Position numbers and translations under genes: made by a program
Part shown: positions 62,391 through 64,000 of the stretch, one piece after another
Layout: the number at the start of each line of letters is the position of its first letter
Position numbering within the stretch: the stretch's first letter is position 1
The notes under the pieces: model-generated
Database searches by the model: none
The model's input: the letters and a program-made list of their open reading frames with translations, nothing else
Told to the model about the DNA's origin: nothing
DNA from: RUG100 sp050953425
GTDB taxonomy: Bacteria; Bacillota; Clostridia; Peptostreptococcales; Anaerovoracaceae
DNA: 64,000 nt
Direction: 5' to 3'
Assembly (NCBI GenBank): GCA_050953425.1
Contig: JBMNMQ010000007.1
Span: 754,387-818,386, forward strand

Positions 62391-63958
62391 TCAGACAGTA
62401 ATCTCCGTCCCGCCTTTGAAGGTAAAGATGACCTTCTTGTCTTTCATCACGGTGACGTGATCGACCAGGCTGCTCCAGAGGTTCTCGTCAAATTCGGAGA
62501 CCACGCCGTCAAGGTTCTGCAGCTCTTGGATAAATTCCTCCATCTGCTTGTCGTTTGCCTTGACGGCGGCTATTCGGTCTGACAGCTCGTCATGCAGTTT
62601 CTTCTGCTCATCGTAGCGGCTGACGAGGCCGTTGTACTTCTCGGCGTAGGCATTCTGGTCCTGCGCCTTGTGCGCGTTCTCGGAAACCGCCTCCTGCACC
62701 ATTTCGGCAAGCAGTGCCATCTCCGTTTCAGCTTCCGTCAGCTGCGTCTCAAGCTCCGAAGTATCGGACACCGCTTCCCGCAAAATCGTCAGGTTTTCGA
62801 TGACCTCGTCCTTGTCGGAAAGCAGTTCACCCAGCGCCTTGACGAACAGCTCTTTAATCTCGTCCTCGGTCAGATGCGGCGTTTCGCACTTCTTTCCTTT
62901 GTACTTGTGGTTGCAGCGCCAGATGACCCGGCGGTACTTGTCCGTGCTGTGCCACACCTTTGAGCCGTAGTACCCGCCGCATTCTCCGCAGATAATCTTC
63001 GAGGAGAAAATGCTCACGCCGCTGTAGTGCTTGCCCTTGCGGCGCTGCACCTCGGCCTGCACCAGCTCCCATGTCCGCTTGTCGATTATTCCATCGTGGT
63101 CATCTTCAACCAGATACTGCGGAATCTCGCCGTTATTTTTAATCTGCTTTTTCGTCAGGAACGACTCGGTGTATTTCTTTTGAAGAAGGGCATTCCCGCA
63201 CATTTTCTCATTTTGCAGGATGTACATGATGTTGTAGGTGTTCCACATGTCCTTGCCCATCGGGCTTTTGACGCCTTTGTCGTACAGGGTATTCGCAATG
63301 GCCTGAGCGGAATAGCCCTCAAGGAAGAGCTTGTAGATGAGCCTTATGACCTCCGCCTGCTCCGGATTGATGACCGGCTTTCCGTCCTCGCCCTTGTCGT
63401 AGCCGTAGAAGCTTTTCCAAGGCAGGCTGTAGTTGCCGTCCGCAAACGCCTTGCGTCTGCCCCAGGTGGTGTTCTCGGAAATGCTCCGGGATTCTTCCTG
63501 CGCGAGGCTCGACATGATGGTGATAAGCAATTCGCCGCGGGCGTCAAAGGTCCAGATGTTCTCCTTTTCGAAGAAAACCTCCGTGCCGTTTTCCTTCAGT
63601 TTTCGGATTGCCGTAAGTGAATCGACCGTATTCCGGGCAAATCTTGAGATGCTCTTCGTGATGATGAGGTCAATCTTTCCGGCCAGCGCATCGTCAATCA
63701 TGGCGTTGAATCCGGCGCGGTGCTTGGTGGACGTTGCTGAGATGCCTTCGTCCGAGTACATCTTCACGAACTCCCAGTCGTCACGCGAGGCGATGTACTT
63801 TGCTGTAGTAATCCATCTGCGCCTCGTAGCTCGTCTGCTGCTCCTCGTTGTCCGTTGAAACCCGGGCGTAGCCGGCGACCCGGCGCTTCTTCACAGCTGC
63901 CGAGCGGCTCCGCCGTCACCCGGCTGATGGTCGCCGGGATTTTCTTTACTTTTGCCAT
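62391..63958 (-). pseudogene. Large serine recombinase with two frameshifts near its N terminus
   Basis: From 63767 leftward the frame encodes most of a large serine recombinase: the rest of the resolvase domain (YSDEGISATSTKHRAGFNAM, then SISRFARNT), the recombinase domain, the zinc ribbon (CGECGGYYGSKVWH...CNHKYKGKKC) and a coiled-coil. Upstream, ATG 63958 starts MAKVKKIPATISRVTAEPLG; a shift near 63895 leads to VKKRRVAGYARVSTDNEEQQ, with the catalytic serine, and a second shift near 63798 leads to IASRDDWEFVKMYSDEG. Two single-base differences therefore break the gene in this sequence. It would otherwise be full length, about 520 residues. Confidence 0.88.
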
Positions 63959-64000
63959 TTAACCTTCCTCCCGTCCTTGAACTCGAATTCAAGATGATCC
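63946..64000 (-). CDS. C terminus of a further serine recombinase (partial)
   Basis: On the minus strand the frame from the right edge reads DHLEFEFKDGRKVKWQK and stops at 63946. It resembles the C-terminal ends of the other two recombinases (HLTVYAKDDIRVTFRNGQEI and HVTVMKDKKVIFTFKGGTEI). It overlaps the next start by 13 bases, and GGGAGGAAGG lies inside it. The gene continues beyond the window. Confidence 0.55.
   Translation of the reverse strand, partial: DHLEFEFKDGRKVKWQK

Noticed and set aside
63027..63620. A 197-codon plus-strand gene opposite the serine recombinase
   Set aside because: It is an antisense shadow of conserved recombinase domains.

Overview
The window reads as the chromosome of a high-GC, low-oxygen Firmicute, most likely a member of the Clostridia. 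The reasons are strong AGGAGG-type ribosome binding sites, frequent GTG and TTG starts, a LexA box of the Bacillus/Clostridium type, acetyl-type lysine synthesis (dapH), a butyryl-CoA dehydrogenase/EtfBA set with a ferredoxin-fused EtfA, a group B-type [FeFe] hydrogenase, RNase Y, and MurT/GatD. I cannot name a genus from the sequence alone.

Layout. 1-2.2 kb: the end of an unknown gene, then lexA and an M20 peptidase-like amidohydrolase, both on the minus strand. 2.4-6.5 kb: tRNA-Val(CAC), then lysA-dapF-dapB and dapH. 6.7-11.1 kb: the argCJBD operon behind an ARG box. 11.3-17.8 kb (minus strand): a putative taurine or omega-amino-acid unit made of a class III aminotransferase, an acylating aldehyde dehydrogenase, a sigma-54 activator with a matching -24/-12 promoter, and an alanine/glycine-type sodium symporter. 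18.3-19.7 kb: infC-rpmI-rplT behind an L20-type attenuator, with an ATT start for infC. 19.8-24.6 kb: a lipoprotein form of trigger factor, nrdR, cmk, a DUF1015 gene and radC. 24.6-31.8 kb: the rod-shape cluster mreB (frameshifted)-mreC-mreD-pbp2-minD with rodA opposite. 32-36.7 kb: rny, a cysteine desulfurase with thiI, and a hotdog thioesterase. 37-43.3 kb: bcd-etfB-etfA, an Rh-type ammonium channel and the hydrogenase. 43.5-46.9 kb: RNA and protein modification genes. 47-53.6 kb: murT/gatD, maf and a class A PBP. 53.7-54.1 kb: two tandem small-RNA-like genes. 55.3-57.4 kb: a YgjP-type hydrolase and comEC.

From about 57.4 kb base composition and codon use change. comEC stops inside its conserved AVSG motif and is followed by AT-richer foreign DNA: a symE-like gene, a small HTH gene, hsdR, an hsdM cut off before its catalytic motifs, and a tandem series of large serine recombinases that are truncated or frameshifted. 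This looks like a decayed integrated element sitting in comEC.

Two features deserve most attention. First, the tandem pair of roughly 88-nt RNA candidates at 53.75-54.09 kb share a promoter with 11-bp-spaced direct repeats, a CTCCTCTC anti-Shine-Dalgarno segment and a terminator. Second, many operon junctions carry short tandem repeats, each with its own unit (22, 23, 24-25, 26, 27, 45, 51 or 54 bp), and a related expansion lies inside comEC. Computation could not be run, so family names rest on motif recognition.
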